A stretch of DNA of 64,000 nt, from NCBI GenBank assembly GCA_021816765.1, contig JAKAXB010000008.1, positions 48,438 through 112,437 on the forward strand, in the 5' to 3' direction. The stretch comes from Natronospirales bacterium. Its GTDB lineage: Bacteria > Pseudomonadota > Gammaproteobacteria > Natronospirales > REEB76. The notes under the pieces were generated by a model. It ran no database searches and was not told the origin of the DNA. It saw only the letters and a list, made by a program, of their open reading frames with translations. Below, piece after piece: positions 47,491 through 55,493 of the stretch (position 1 is its first letter; every line of letters starts with the position of its first letter). The position numbers and the translations under genes were made by a program.

Positions 47491-48186
47491 CTACCGAAGA
47501 AAATGGAGAATGATAGCGAGAACCCCAAGACCAATTCCGACATTCCGTACCATATGTATAAGCATGGCCATCTGTTGGTGTGTTGCAGGCAGCGTAGCTT
47601 CGGTGTCAGCCTTGGAAACAGAGTTACCAAAACCCCTCGTTTCATGAATCGTTTTTCTCGCCGGAGCAATAAAAGAGAAACTTAAGTCACTAGACTTAAT
47701 ACCAACCGATTTGAATTTCTTGTTATCCCACGCGATATTTTCAATGATAGGTGCATCAATATACGTCAAACCATTTGGAGCCTTCGGAATAATTTCCAGA
47801 TGCTCACCAATTTGATCGTCTGGAAAGTTTAATGTCATCGTAGGTAGATAACCCATTGCACAAAGCCGAAGAGTATCCTCGAAAATTTCACCCGAAACAT
47901 AAAGGACAACCCAAAATGTTTCAGGGAATGACGGGATTTCCGCATCAGCGGTCTTACCTTCGTAGTACTTGATCTCTCCAACAAACTGTACATCAGAAGT
48001 TGTTAATGGTCGCCGTTGGATCGAAACACGACCTTCGAGTTTCGCAAGATCTCCACCCGTCGCTAACTTTATATGATTTGGTTCTTCAATTTGAACGGGG
48101 ATATTTATGCCCCAGCCACTACTTTGGAGGGTTTGTTGCGCACCCGCTCCCGCTCCAATACCCGTTGGGGTTAAGATAATCTGCAT
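47491..48186 (-). CDS. AT-rich hypothetical protein with C-terminal membrane anchor
   Basis: 231 residues, no recognised family. The N-terminus reads MQIILTPTGIGAGAGAQQTL; the middle is strand-rich (SFPETFWVVLYVSGEIFED, MTLNFPDDQIGEHLEIIP), and the last 20 residues (VGIGLGVLAIILHFL) form one membrane helix, with a positively charged end. There is no signal peptide. Composition is much more AT-rich than dcd and apbC beside it, so it is likely acquired. It has AAGGAG nine bases before the ATG. Confidence 0.65.
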   Translation of the reverse strand: MQIILTPTGIGAGAGAQQTLQSSGWGINIPVQIEEPNHIKLATGGDLAKLEGRVSIQRRPLTTSDVQFVGEIKYYEGKTADAEIPSFPETFWVVLYVSGEIFEDTLRLCAMGYLPTMTLNFPDDQIGEHLEIIPKAPNGLTYIDAPIIENIAWDNKKFKSVGIKSSDLSFSFIAPARKTIHETRGFGNSVSKADTEATLPATHQQMAMLIHMVRNVGIGLGVLAIILHFLR

Positions 48187-48231
48187 GTCGTATCTCCTTC
48201 AGAACTGAAGCTTCACCACCCTCACCCTAAC

Positions 48232-48254
48232 CTCTCCCTCCAAAGGAGGGAGAG
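48232..48254. repeat. Perfect hairpin, 10-bp arms
   Basis: ctctccctcc at 48232-48241 and ggagggagag at 48245-48254 around aaa. It is embedded in the 'ccctcaccctaacctctccctcc' type of intergenic sequence common in GC-rich gammaproteobacteria. It sits after the dcd stop and could act as its terminator, but lacks a T tail. Confidence 0.6.
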
Positions 48255-48275
48255 GAGATAAGGACTAGCCTGTTC

Positions 48276-48842
48276 TTATGTCTTTGGCAATGTCACGCCT
48301 TTCTGCCCCTGATATTTCCCGCCACGATCCTTGTAGCTGGTCTCGCACACTTCATCTGATTCCAGGAACAGCATCTGCGCCACGCCTTCGTTGGCGTAGA
48401 TTTTCGCCGGCAGCGGCGTGGTGTTGGAGAATTCCAGGGTCACATGACCTTCCCATTCCGGTTCCAGCGGCGTGACGTTGACGATGATGCCGCAGCGCGC
48501 ATAGGTGGATTTGCCCAGGCAGATGGTGAGCACATCGCGGGGGATGCGGAAATACTCGACCGTACGCGCCAGCGCGAAGGAGTTGGGCGGAATCACGCAG
48601 CACGGTCCCTTGAAATCCACGAAGCTGCGCTCATCGAAATTCTTGGGGTCCACGATGGTGGAGTTGATGTTGGTGAAGATCTTGAAATCGTCGGCGCAAC
48701 GCACATCGTAGCCGTAGCTGGAAGTGCCGTAGGAGACGATCTTGCCGCCGCCGTTGACGCGCACCTGCCCCGGCTCGAACGGCTCGATCATCTTGTGCTG
48801 CTCCGCCATGCGCCGGATCCATTTGTCGGATTTGATGCTCAT
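48276..48842 (-). CDS. dcd: dCTP deaminase
   Basis: Dcd deaminates dCTP to dUTP, feeding dTMP synthesis. 188 residues with [81 protein letters not shown] and the C-terminal QKGVTLPKT. Full family length. It precedes a REP repeat and follows apbC in the same direction. Confidence 0.97.
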   Translation of the reverse strand: MSIKSDKWIRRMAEQHKMIEPFEPGQVRVNGGGKIVSYGTSSYGYDVRCADDFKIFTNINSTIVDPKNFDERSFVDFKGPCCVIPPNSFALARTVEYFRIPRDVLTICLGKSTYARCGIIVNVTPLEPEWEGHVTLEFSNTTPLPAKIYANEGVAQMLFLESDEVCETSYKDRGGKYQGQKGVTLPKT

Positions 48843-48863
48843 TGTTACTGCGCCCTATATTTT

Positions 48864-48886
48864 GTAGGAGCGGCTTTAGCCGCGAT
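48864..48886. repeat. REP-type palindrome
   Basis: gtaggagcggctttagccgcgat, with arms cggct/agccg and the conserved GTAGGAG head. It lies in the 53-bp gap between apbC and dcd. Two more copies are at 63.4 and 63.6 kb. This REP class is known from Xanthomonadales and Pseudomonas; no RAYT transposase is in the window. Confidence 0.8.
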
Positions 48887-48895
48887 GCCTAACGC

Positions 48896-49984
48896 TCACT
48901 CTTCTATCACGATTTTTGGAAACGCGCCGGCATAATCCTTGCCCGCCAGCGCCAGCTGCGCGGTGGCGCGGCGCCCGATGTCCCGGTAACGCTTCGCAAT
49001 GGCGCCATCGGGTTCAGCCGCGACGCTGGGATTGCCACCATCGGTCTGCTCGCGGATGGATACATTCAGCGGCAGGCTGCCCAGGAAAGGCACACCATAC
49101 TGCGCGGCCATGCGTTCGCCGCCGCCCTCGCCGAAGATGTGCTCTTCGTGGCCGCACTGCGAACACACATGGGTGCTCATGTTTTCCACGATTCCGAGGA
49201 TGCCCACTTCCACTTTCTGGAACATCCTGAGACCCTTGCGGGCATCCAGCAAGGCGATTTCCTGGGGTGTGGTAACGATAACGGCGCCGGAGACCGGCAC
49301 CCGCTGTGCCAGGGTCAACTGGATATCGCCGGTACCCGGCGGCATATCCACCACCAGATAATCCAGATCGTCCCAATCGGTATCGCCGATCAGCTGCATG
49401 AGCGCCTGGGTCACCATGGGCCCGCGCCATACCATGGGCGTTTCCTGGTCCACCAAGAAGCCCACGGACATGCACTGCACGCCGTGACCCGTCATCGGCA
49501 CGATGCGCTTATTGTCCTTGATGGAAGGCCGGCCGCTGAGCCCCAGCATGCGCGGCTGGCTGGGGCCGTAGATATCCGCATCCAGGATGCCGACGCGCGC
49601 GCCGTCCTGAGAAAGCGCCAGCGCCAGATTCACCGCCACCGTGGATTTACCCACGCCGCCCTTGCCGGAGGCCACGGCGATGATGTTCTTCACCCCCGCC
49701 AGGGGTTTCAGATTGTGCTGCACTGCGTGGGAAAGAATGCGGGTTTTGACGTGCACCTCCGCCTGACGCACGCCGGGCAACGCCTCAAGCAAGCCACGCA
49801 GCGTGCCCGCCAGTTCCCGCGCATACCCGCCCACGGGAAAACCGAGCTCCAGTTCCACCGAGACGCGGCCGTTATGAACGCCGATCTCGCGCACCGCATT
49901 GGCGGAAACCAGGTCGCTGCCGAGGTAAGGCTCTTGCCAGCCGCGCAAGGCGGTTTCAATCTGTTCGCGGGAAGCGTCGTTCAT
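48896..49984 (-). CDS. apbC: Iron-sulfur cluster carrier ApbC/Mrp (NBP35 family)
   Basis: 362 residues. N-terminal DUF59 (about 5-85), then the P-loop AVASGKGGVGKSTVAVNL, LDADIYGPSQPRMLGL, VDMPPGTGDIQL and a C-terminal CSQCGHEEHIFG with the CxxC Fe-S site. It loads Fe-S clusters onto target proteins. ATG 49984 fits the family start. It is divergent from metG with 150 bp between, as in Pseudomonas. Confidence 0.95.
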   Translation of the reverse strand: MNDASREQIETALRGWQEPYLGSDLVSANAVREIGVHNGRVSVELELGFPVGGYARELAGTLRGLLEALPGVRQAEVHVKTRILSHAVQHNLKPLAGVKNIIAVASGKGGVGKSTVAVNLALALSQDGARVGILDADIYGPSQPRMLGLSGRPSIKDNKRIVPMTGHGVQCMSVGFLVDQETPMVWRGPMVTQALMQLIGDTDWDDLDYLVVDMPPGTGDIQLTLAQRVPVSGAVIVTTPQEIALLDARKGLRMFQKVEVGILGIVENMSTHVCSQCGHEEHIFGEGGGERMAAQYGVPFLGSLPLNVSIREQTDGGNPSVAAEPDGAIAKRYRDIGRRATAQLALAGKDYAGAFPKIVIEE

Positions 49985-50134
49985 GGATGCCGCATCGCAA
50001 ATGAGGCGGCATTTTAGCATTGACGGACGCCCATCCCGCCGAAGTCCGGCCTGAGCCATGCCGTCTATGGCATACTTTCATCCGGCGCGGAGCGCCCGCC
50101 GCCATCAAATAATTTCAACGAAATCCGCAGGCTG

Positions 50135-52195
50135 ATGAGCACAAAACCACGACAAATCCTGGTCACCAGCGCCCTGCCCTACGCCAACGGCCCGATTCAC
50201 CTGGGGCACATGCTGGAATACATCCAGACCGATATCTGGGTGCGTTTCCAGCGGCTGCGGGGCAATGACTGCATCTTTGTGTGCGCCGACGACGCCCACG
50301 GCACGCCCGTCATGCTCAAGGCCCGCGAGCTGGGCATCACGCCGGAGGAACTGGTGGCGCGCACCGGCGAGAATCACCGGCGCGACTTCAACGATTTCCA
50401 CATCAGTGTGGACAACTACTACACCACCCATTCGCCGGAAAACCGCGAGCTGGCGACACTTATATATAAGCGTCTCAAGGCCGCCGGCTATATCGCGGTC
50501 CGCAGCATCCGCCAGTTTTACGACGAGCAAGCCAAGATGTTCCTGCCGGACCGCTTCATCAAGGGCACCTGCCCGCGCTGCGGCACGCCGGACCAGTACG
50601 GCGATGCCTGCGAGAACTGCGGCTCCACCTACTCGCCCGCGGATCTGGTAAACCCCGTGTCGGTGATTTCCGGCACCCGGCCGGTGGAAAAGGAATCCGA
50701 GCATTATTTCTTCAAGCTCGGCGACTTCACCGATTTCCTCAAGGGCTGGATGACCACAAGCAACCTGCACCCGGCGGTGCGCGCGAAACTGGACGAATGG
50801 TTCCAGATGGGATTGCAGGACTGGGACATCTCCCGGGACGCGCCCTATTTCGGCTTTGAAATCCCCGATGCACCCGGCAAATACTTCTACGTATGGCTGG
50901 ATGCACCCATTGGTTACATGGCGAGCTTCAAGAATCTGTGCACCAAGCGTAAGCATCTGAAATTCGACGATTACTGGGGCAAGGACAGCCAGAGAGAGCT
51001 GTATCACTTTATCGGCAAGGACATCACCTATTTCCACACCTTGTTCTGGCCGGCGATGCTCTCGGGCGCCGACTTCCGCACACCCACGGCGGTCTATGCC
51101 CACGGCTTCCTCACGGTGAACGGCCAGAAGATGTCCAAGTCCCGCGGCACCTTCATCCAGGCGCGCGCCTATCTGGATCATCTGAATCCGGAATACCTGC
51201 GCTATTACTTCGCGGCCAAGCTCGGCGCCGGTGTGGATGACATTGACCTGAACCTGGACGACTTCACCCAGCGGGTGAATTCGGATCTGGTGGGCAAACT
51301 GGTGAATATTGCCAGTCGTTGCGCGGGATTCCTCACAAAGAATTTTCAAGGCAGATTGTTCAGCACTCAGGAAGAATGGAAAACAATCAGTGGAACGTCC
51401 ATTGACGCCGATCTTGGAATAGAGATGGTATTGCTTGGCTCCGATGATACGATCGCAGAATATTACGAAAAACGCGAATACGCTGCGGCCATCCGGGAAA
51501 TCATGCGATTGACCGACCTGGTCAATCAATTCATTGACAAATACAAACCATGGGAATTGGCAAAACAGAAAGAAAACAAGGAAATACTACACCGGATTTG
51601 CAGCGCTGCCATCAATGCCTTTCGCATACTCACGATCTATCTGGCCCCAGTCCTTCCATCTTTTGCTGTAGAAGCAGAAAAGTTCCTTAACACGGAAGGA
51701 AAATTGACCTGGAACCATCTAGCGGAATATCCGACAAACCCGATCCATGAATACAAGCCGCTCATGACGCGCGTTGATCCCGCCAAAACCAAAGCTATGG
51801 TGGAGGCTTCCAAGGAAAATCTTGAAATTTCATCCCCCAAGGTTGCAGCAAACATGGAACCCATCTTCCCGGAAGTCAGCTACGACGACTTTGCCAAACT
51901 GGACCTGCGCATCGCGCGCATCGTCAAGGCCGAGCACATCAAGGGCGCCGAAAAGCTACTGCGCCTGACGCTGGATCTCGGCGGCGAAATGCGCAACGTG
52001 TTCGCCGGCATCAAATCCGCTTACGCGCCGGAACAGCTTCAAGGCAAGCTTACGGTGATGGTGGCGAATCTGGCGCCGCGCAGGATGAAATTCGGCGTCT
52101 CCGAAGGCATGGTGTTGGCCGCCGGCCCGGGCGGCAAAGACATCTGGCTGCTAGAGCCGCATCCCGGTGCACAGCCCGGTATGCGGGTGAAATAA
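50135..52195 (+). CDS. metG: Methionyl-tRNA synthetase, with an AT-rich internal segment
   Basis: 686 residues. HIGH motif [17 protein letters not shown], zinc-knuckle region with [24 protein letters not shown] in [11 protein letters not shown], then the helical anticodon domain and a C-terminal tRNA-binding (EMAP-II-like) domain ending [15 protein letters not shown]. Bases 51330-51865 (about residues 399-577: anticodon-binding helices and linker) are AT-rich, with 22-25 GC of 60 in two counted lines against 38 of 60 just upstream, while the frame continues normally. Recombination is inferred. ATG 50135 lies 15 bp after a weak ribosome site. Confidence 0.96.
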   Translation: MSTKPRQILVTSALPYANGPIHLGHMLEYIQTDIWVRFQRLRGNDCIFVCADDAHGTPVMLKARELGITPEELVARTGENHRRDFNDFHISVDNYYTTHSPENRELATLIYKRLKAAGYIAVRSIRQFYDEQAKMFLPDRFIKGTCPRCGTPDQYGDACENCGSTYSPADLVNPVSVISGTRPVEKESEHYFFKLGDFTDFLKGWMTTSNLHPAVRAKLDEWFQMGLQDWDISRDAPYFGFEIPDAPGKYFYVWLDAPIGYMASFKNLCTKRKHLKFDDYWGKDSQRELYHFIGKDITYFHTLFWPAMLSGADFRTPTAVYAHGFLTVNGQKMSKSRGTFIQARAYLDHLNPEYLRYYFAAKLGAGVDDIDLNLDDFTQRVNSDLVGKLVNIASRCAGFLTKNFQGRLFSTQEEWKTISGTSIDADLGIEMVLLGSDDTIAEYYEKREYAAAIREIMRLTDLVNQFIDKYKPWELAKQKENKEILHRICSAAINAFRILTIYLAPVLPSFAVEAEKFLNTEGKLTWNHLAEYPTNPIHEYKPLMTRVDPAKTKAMVEASKENLEISSPKVAANMEPIFPEVSYDDFAKLDLRIARIVKAEHIKGAEKLLRLTLDLGGEMRNVFAGIKSAYAPEQLQGKLTVMVANLAPRRMKFGVSEGMVLAAGPGGKDIWLLEPHPGAQPGMRVK

Positions 52196-52198
52196 GCC

Positions 52199-54277
52199 GT
52201 GAAAACCATTCCGCCCTTGCCGCCGGAAGGCGATTTCCGGGTAGAAAATCTCATTCGGGATGCGGTGCCTGAGGTTCTCGCGCACCAGGATGCCGGACGG
52301 TTTTTTGCCTGGATGCGCGAGCATATCGCCGACTACATGTCGCCGAATATGCTGGCGGAAGCCGGTCCGGGGAACATCCCGGCCTTCGCTTACGTCATGG
52401 GCCGCGACCTGTGGAACGCGCTGCCGCTGCCGCACAACCGCTACCGGCCGGAGGCCGTGCCGGAACCGGGCCGCAATGATCCCTGTCCCTGTGGTTCAGG
52501 CACAAAATACAAGCATTGCTGTGATCGGGTACCGCATATTCCACTGTCGTCCGATCTCATCTGGCCGGTAGTACTGGATGCCATGGACAAGCCGCAGCGG
52601 GAAGCAGCCGTGCGCAGCGGTGCTTTGCCCCGTCAGGCGCTCATCGTGCTGGCAAGCCAAATGCTGGCAGAACATCGCACCGCCGAGGCCGTGAAACTGC
52701 TGGAGCCTTTATTACTGCCGCAGCCGGTAGCCCATGACGATGTCATGGAACTCGCCTTCGATACGTTGTGTGACGCCTACGAGAAACTTGGCCGTCGGCG
52801 CAAGAAAAACACACTGATCGAGACTGTGCTGGCGAAAACCCCGCGTTCGCCGTTGCGCGGCGGCGCTTGGCAGCGCCGCACCGTAATCAACATGGACCAA
52901 CATGACCTGGCCGCAGCCCGGGAAACCTTCCACCATGCCCAGCAGGATGATCCCGAGGACCCCGCGCTGGGGGTGCTGGAAGTGGAACTGCTGCTTGCCG
53001 AGCACAAGCCGGATACCGCTCGTGAACGCGCCGAGTTTTTCGTACGCCAACTCCGCCGCCGCGGCTTGCCCGAGGACCAGCCGCCGCTGAGCTTCCTGAT
53101 ACGCATGGCACACGATCCGGTGGGAACCATGAGCGATCTCGCGCTGGAACAGGCCGGCGAGGCAGGTCGGGGATTGCGAGACTGGATCAAGTCGGTTTCC
53201 GCGCGACCGCTGCCGAAATACCGGCTCACGGACGTCGAGTCACTGCCACCGCGAACCGATGGCGACCTGATTGACAGCCTGATTGAAAAGGGGATCCCCG
53301 CGGAGGAGGCGCACCGCGCGGTGAAGCAGTTGCAACTGGATATCCCGCCCATGGAAAACCCGGCACCGCCGGGAAACGAAACCAAGGAATCGCCGCTGCA
53401 CTGTCTGCTTGCCCCCCCGGCGCTGGTCGCCCTCGAAAAAAACTGGCATGAGATTTTCCCGCTTTCCAAACCGTTCTCCATGCAGGAAGACCCCTTCAAC
53501 GACGCCTATGCCTGGGACCCGGCAGCGGAACGCCGCTGGACCGCCTTCCTCCAGAAACATCCCGCCTGTTTCGACAGCTTGGACATCCTGGATGATCTCG
53601 CCACCGCCGTGCTGCAACACGAACAGGTGGGTCTGCCATGGCTGGATCAGGAGATGCTCTTGCCGCTGTTGCGCCGCGCGGAAGCAATCATCGCGGCCGC
53701 CATCGGCCACTCGCGTTCCGCGCATCTGGATTGGGCATGGCAGGACAACCGTCCCGCCTTGCGCAGCCTGGCGCGGATCGCACTGGTGGTGCAACACGCA
53801 CGGCCGGAGGAAGCCTTGCGCGCGGCGGAAGCCCTGCTGCGATTCAACCGTAATGACAACCACGGCTACCGCGCCCTTGTAATCTGCCTGTGGCTCAAGA
53901 GCGGCGAAGACCGGAAAGCGGCGGAATTGGCGGCACGGTTCCCGGACGATCAAATGGCCGAGACCGCTTACGGCAGTGCGCTGGCGCTGTTCCGTCTGGA
54001 CAGGCGCCGCGAAGCCGACCGCCAACTGCGGAAAGCGGTTGCTGACCTGCCCAAGGTCGCCGCCTACTTACTGCGCGACAAGGTGCGCAAACCCGCCATT
54101 GAGGGAGGCCTCTACACTCTGGGCGGGGATGATCAGGCCTGGTTGTATCGGGAGGAAATGCGCCCTGTTTGGACCGCCACGCCCGGCGCCCTTGACTGGC
54201 TGCGGGAAGTGCATACGAACAGCCTCCCGCCCCGTTCCTCGCGTAAATCCGGACGTAGCCGCCGCCAAGTATCGTAA
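52199..54277 (+). CDS. Large SEC-C motif / TPR-like protein of unknown function
   Basis: 692 residues from GTG 52199, three bases after metG. SEC-C zinc motif at 94-108 (RNDPCPCGSGTKYKHCC). Downstream is mostly helical, with repeated pairs resembling TPRs (LGVLEVELLLAEHKPDTARERAEFF; GYRALVICLWLKSGEDRKAAELAARF; and YGSALALFRLDRRREADRQLRKA). The C-terminus is basic (SRKSGRSRR). No enzymatic motif is visible. The link with metG by close spacing suggests co-transcription. It resembles other long SEC-C/tetratricopeptide proteins of unknown role. Confidence 0.72.
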   Translation: MKTIPPLPPEGDFRVENLIRDAVPEVLAHQDAGRFFAWMREHIADYMSPNMLAEAGPGNIPAFAYVMGRDLWNALPLPHNRYRPEAVPEPGRNDPCPCGSGTKYKHCCDRVPHIPLSSDLIWPVVLDAMDKPQREAAVRSGALPRQALIVLASQMLAEHRTAEAVKLLEPLLLPQPVAHDDVMELAFDTLCDAYEKLGRRRKKNTLIETVLAKTPRSPLRGGAWQRRTVINMDQHDLAAARETFHHAQQDDPEDPALGVLEVELLLAEHKPDTARERAEFFVRQLRRRGLPEDQPPLSFLIRMAHDPVGTMSDLALEQAGEAGRGLRDWIKSVSARPLPKYRLTDVESLPPRTDGDLIDSLIEKGIPAEEAHRAVKQLQLDIPPMENPAPPGNETKESPLHCLLAPPALVALEKNWHEIFPLSKPFSMQEDPFNDAYAWDPAAERRWTAFLQKHPACFDSLDILDDLATAVLQHEQVGLPWLDQEMLLPLLRRAEAIIAAAIGHSRSAHLDWAWQDNRPALRSLARIALVVQHARPEEALRAAEALLRFNRNDNHGYRALVICLWLKSGEDRKAAELAARFPDDQMAETAYGSALALFRLDRRREADRQLRKAVADLPKVAAYLLRDKVRKPAIEGGLYTLGGDDQAWLYREEMRPVWTATPGALDWLREVHTNSLPPRSSRKSGRSRRQVS

Positions 54278-54283
54278 AATGCA

Positions 54284-54312
54284 TTGACAACAGTACGGTA
54301 GTTCCGTACCGT
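54284..54312 (+). promoter_or_regulatory. Promoter and operator palindrome of the Phd/Txe module
   Basis: TTGACA at 54284-54289 is a perfect -35. TACCGT at 54307-54312, 17 bp later, is a weak -10. Inside the spacer, gtacgg (54293-54298) and ccgtac (54304-54309) form an inverted repeat, a likely operator for autoregulation by the antitoxin complex. The predicted start is within a few bases of the ATG at 54320, so the transcript may be leaderless. Confidence 0.55.
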
Positions 54313-54319
54313 TCCTGCC

Positions 54320-54571
54320 ATGAATGAGATCACCGCCAATCGTTTCCGTGACCAGCTCAAGGCTGAGGTGGACCGCGCCATCCGCGAGCACCGGCCGCTG
54401 CGCGTCACCCGCCGCCGCGGCGGGGATTTCGTGGTACTCAGCGCCGAGGACTGGAACGCCGTCGAGGAAACTCTGTATCTCAACCGCGTGCCGGGACTGG
54501 TCAAAAGCATCCGCCGCGCGGCCAAGGAGCCCATCGGCAAAGGCACCGCGCTCAAGGATTTGAATTGGTGA
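54320..54571 (+). CDS. Phd/YefM-family antitoxin
   Basis: 83 residues. N-terminal MNEITANRFRDQLKAEVDRAI with the Phd/YefM DNA-binding and dimerisation pattern, HRPLRVTRRRGGDFVVLSAEDWNAVEETLYL, and a polar C-terminal tail (GLVKSIRRAAKEPI) that would neutralise the toxin. It is preceded by a promoter and palindrome. The stop overlaps the toxin start by four bases (GTGA). Confidence 0.9.
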   Translation: MNEITANRFRDQLKAEVDRAIREHRPLRVTRRRGGDFVVLSAEDWNAVEETLYLNRVPGLVKSIRRAAKEPIGKGTALKDLNW

Positions 54572-54831
54572 CTTGGACGGTCGTCCTGAGCCGGCAGGCG
54601 GTGAAGGATGCCAGGAAACTCGCCCGCGCCGGCCTCAAGCCCCAAGCCGAAAAATTGTTGTTGCTGCTGGAACGCGACCCCTTCGCCATGCCGCCGCGCT
54701 TTGAAAAACTGGTGGGCAACCTGAGCGGCTTCTATTCCAGACGCATCAATATCCAGCACCGACTGGTCTATCAGCTCGATGAGAAACGCCGCATCGTTCA
54801 TATCCTGCGCATGTGGACCCATTACGAATGA
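54568..54831 (+). CDS. Txe/YoeB-family toxin
   Basis: 87 residues from GTG 54568. [18 protein letters not shown], the central [27 protein letters not shown] and [10 protein letters not shown] are the Txe/YoeB pattern, with the terminal His-Tyr typical of these ribosome-dependent mRNases. The stop TGA overlaps the rnfB ATG by four bases, so toxin and rnfB are translationally coupled, which is unusual for a toxin-antitoxin module. Confidence 0.9.
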   Translation: MTWTVVLSRQAVKDARKLARAGLKPQAEKLLLLLERDPFAMPPRFEKLVGNLSGFYSRRINIQHRLVYQLDEKRRIVHILRMWTHYE

Positions 54832-55493
54832 CGGTACTCGCCGACCGCATTGATGCACTCTTGCCGCAGACTCAGTGCCGGCGCTGCGGCTATCCCGACT
54901 GCCGCAAATATGCGGAGGCCATCGCCACCGGCGCAACCGATATCAACCGCTGTCCGCCGGGCGGCCAGGAAACCCTGCAAGCCCTTGCAAAGTTGACCGG
55001 CCGCACCGCTGCTGCCGGTATTGATCCTGGGCTCGGCGGCTTCACGCCCGGGCACGTGGCGGTCATCATCGAACCACTGTGCATCGGCTGCACCAAGTGC
55101 ATCCAGGCCTGTCCGGTGGACGCCATCGTGGGTGCAGCGAAGCAGATGCACACGGTGATCGAGGCGCTGTGCACCGGCTGCGAACTGTGCATCCCGCCCT
55201 GCCCCGTGGATTGCATTCGCATGCAGCCGGCACGCGGTACCACCGAGGGCATGGTGGTCCCCGTCTCCGGCAACAAGCAGGCGGATTTTTTCCGCGCCCA
55301 TTACCGGGCGCGCAGTGCACGGCTCGCACGCGAACAGACGGAACGCCATGCACGCCTGCGCCGCAAGGAATTTGCGGCCGGCGCCCGGGAGGAGGTCATT
55401 GCCCGACGCAAGGCAGAAATCGCCGCCGCCGTGGCGCGGGTTCGCGCCAAGCGCGCGCAACAACCGTCAAAACCCGGCGGCGGTTCCCGCTAG
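54828..55493 (+). CDS. rnfB: Orphan RnfB/RsxB-like ferredoxin
   Basis: 221 residues. RnfB carries electrons in the Rnf/Rsx complex. N-terminal [16 protein letters not shown] then CPPGG (the Fe-S domain with four Cys), followed by two 4Fe-4S motifs ([15 protein letters not shown] and [15 protein letters not shown]), and a basic C-terminal helix. The N-terminal membrane helix of true RnfB is absent and no rnfACDGE genes are here, so it is an orphan soluble form, perhaps a ferredoxin. The metG-rnfB-nth neighbourhood is conserved. Confidence 0.88.
   Translation: MTVLADRIDALLPQTQCRRCGYPDCRKYAEAIATGATDINRCPPGGQETLQALAKLTGRTAAAGIDPGLGGFTPGHVAVIIEPLCIGCTKCIQACPVDAIVGAAKQMHTVIEALCTGCELCIPPCPVDCIRMQPARGTTEGMVVPVSGNKQADFFRAHYRARSARLAREQTERHARLRRKEFAAGAREEVIARRKAEIAAAVARVRAKRAQQPSKPGGGSR

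Noticed and set aside
50105..51529. A 474-codon minus-strand frame antisense to metG
   Set aside because: Shadow of GC-rich metG; the frame has no family pattern.
54828..55493. A complete Rnf electron-transport operon
   Set aside because: Only one soluble RnfB-like gene is present.
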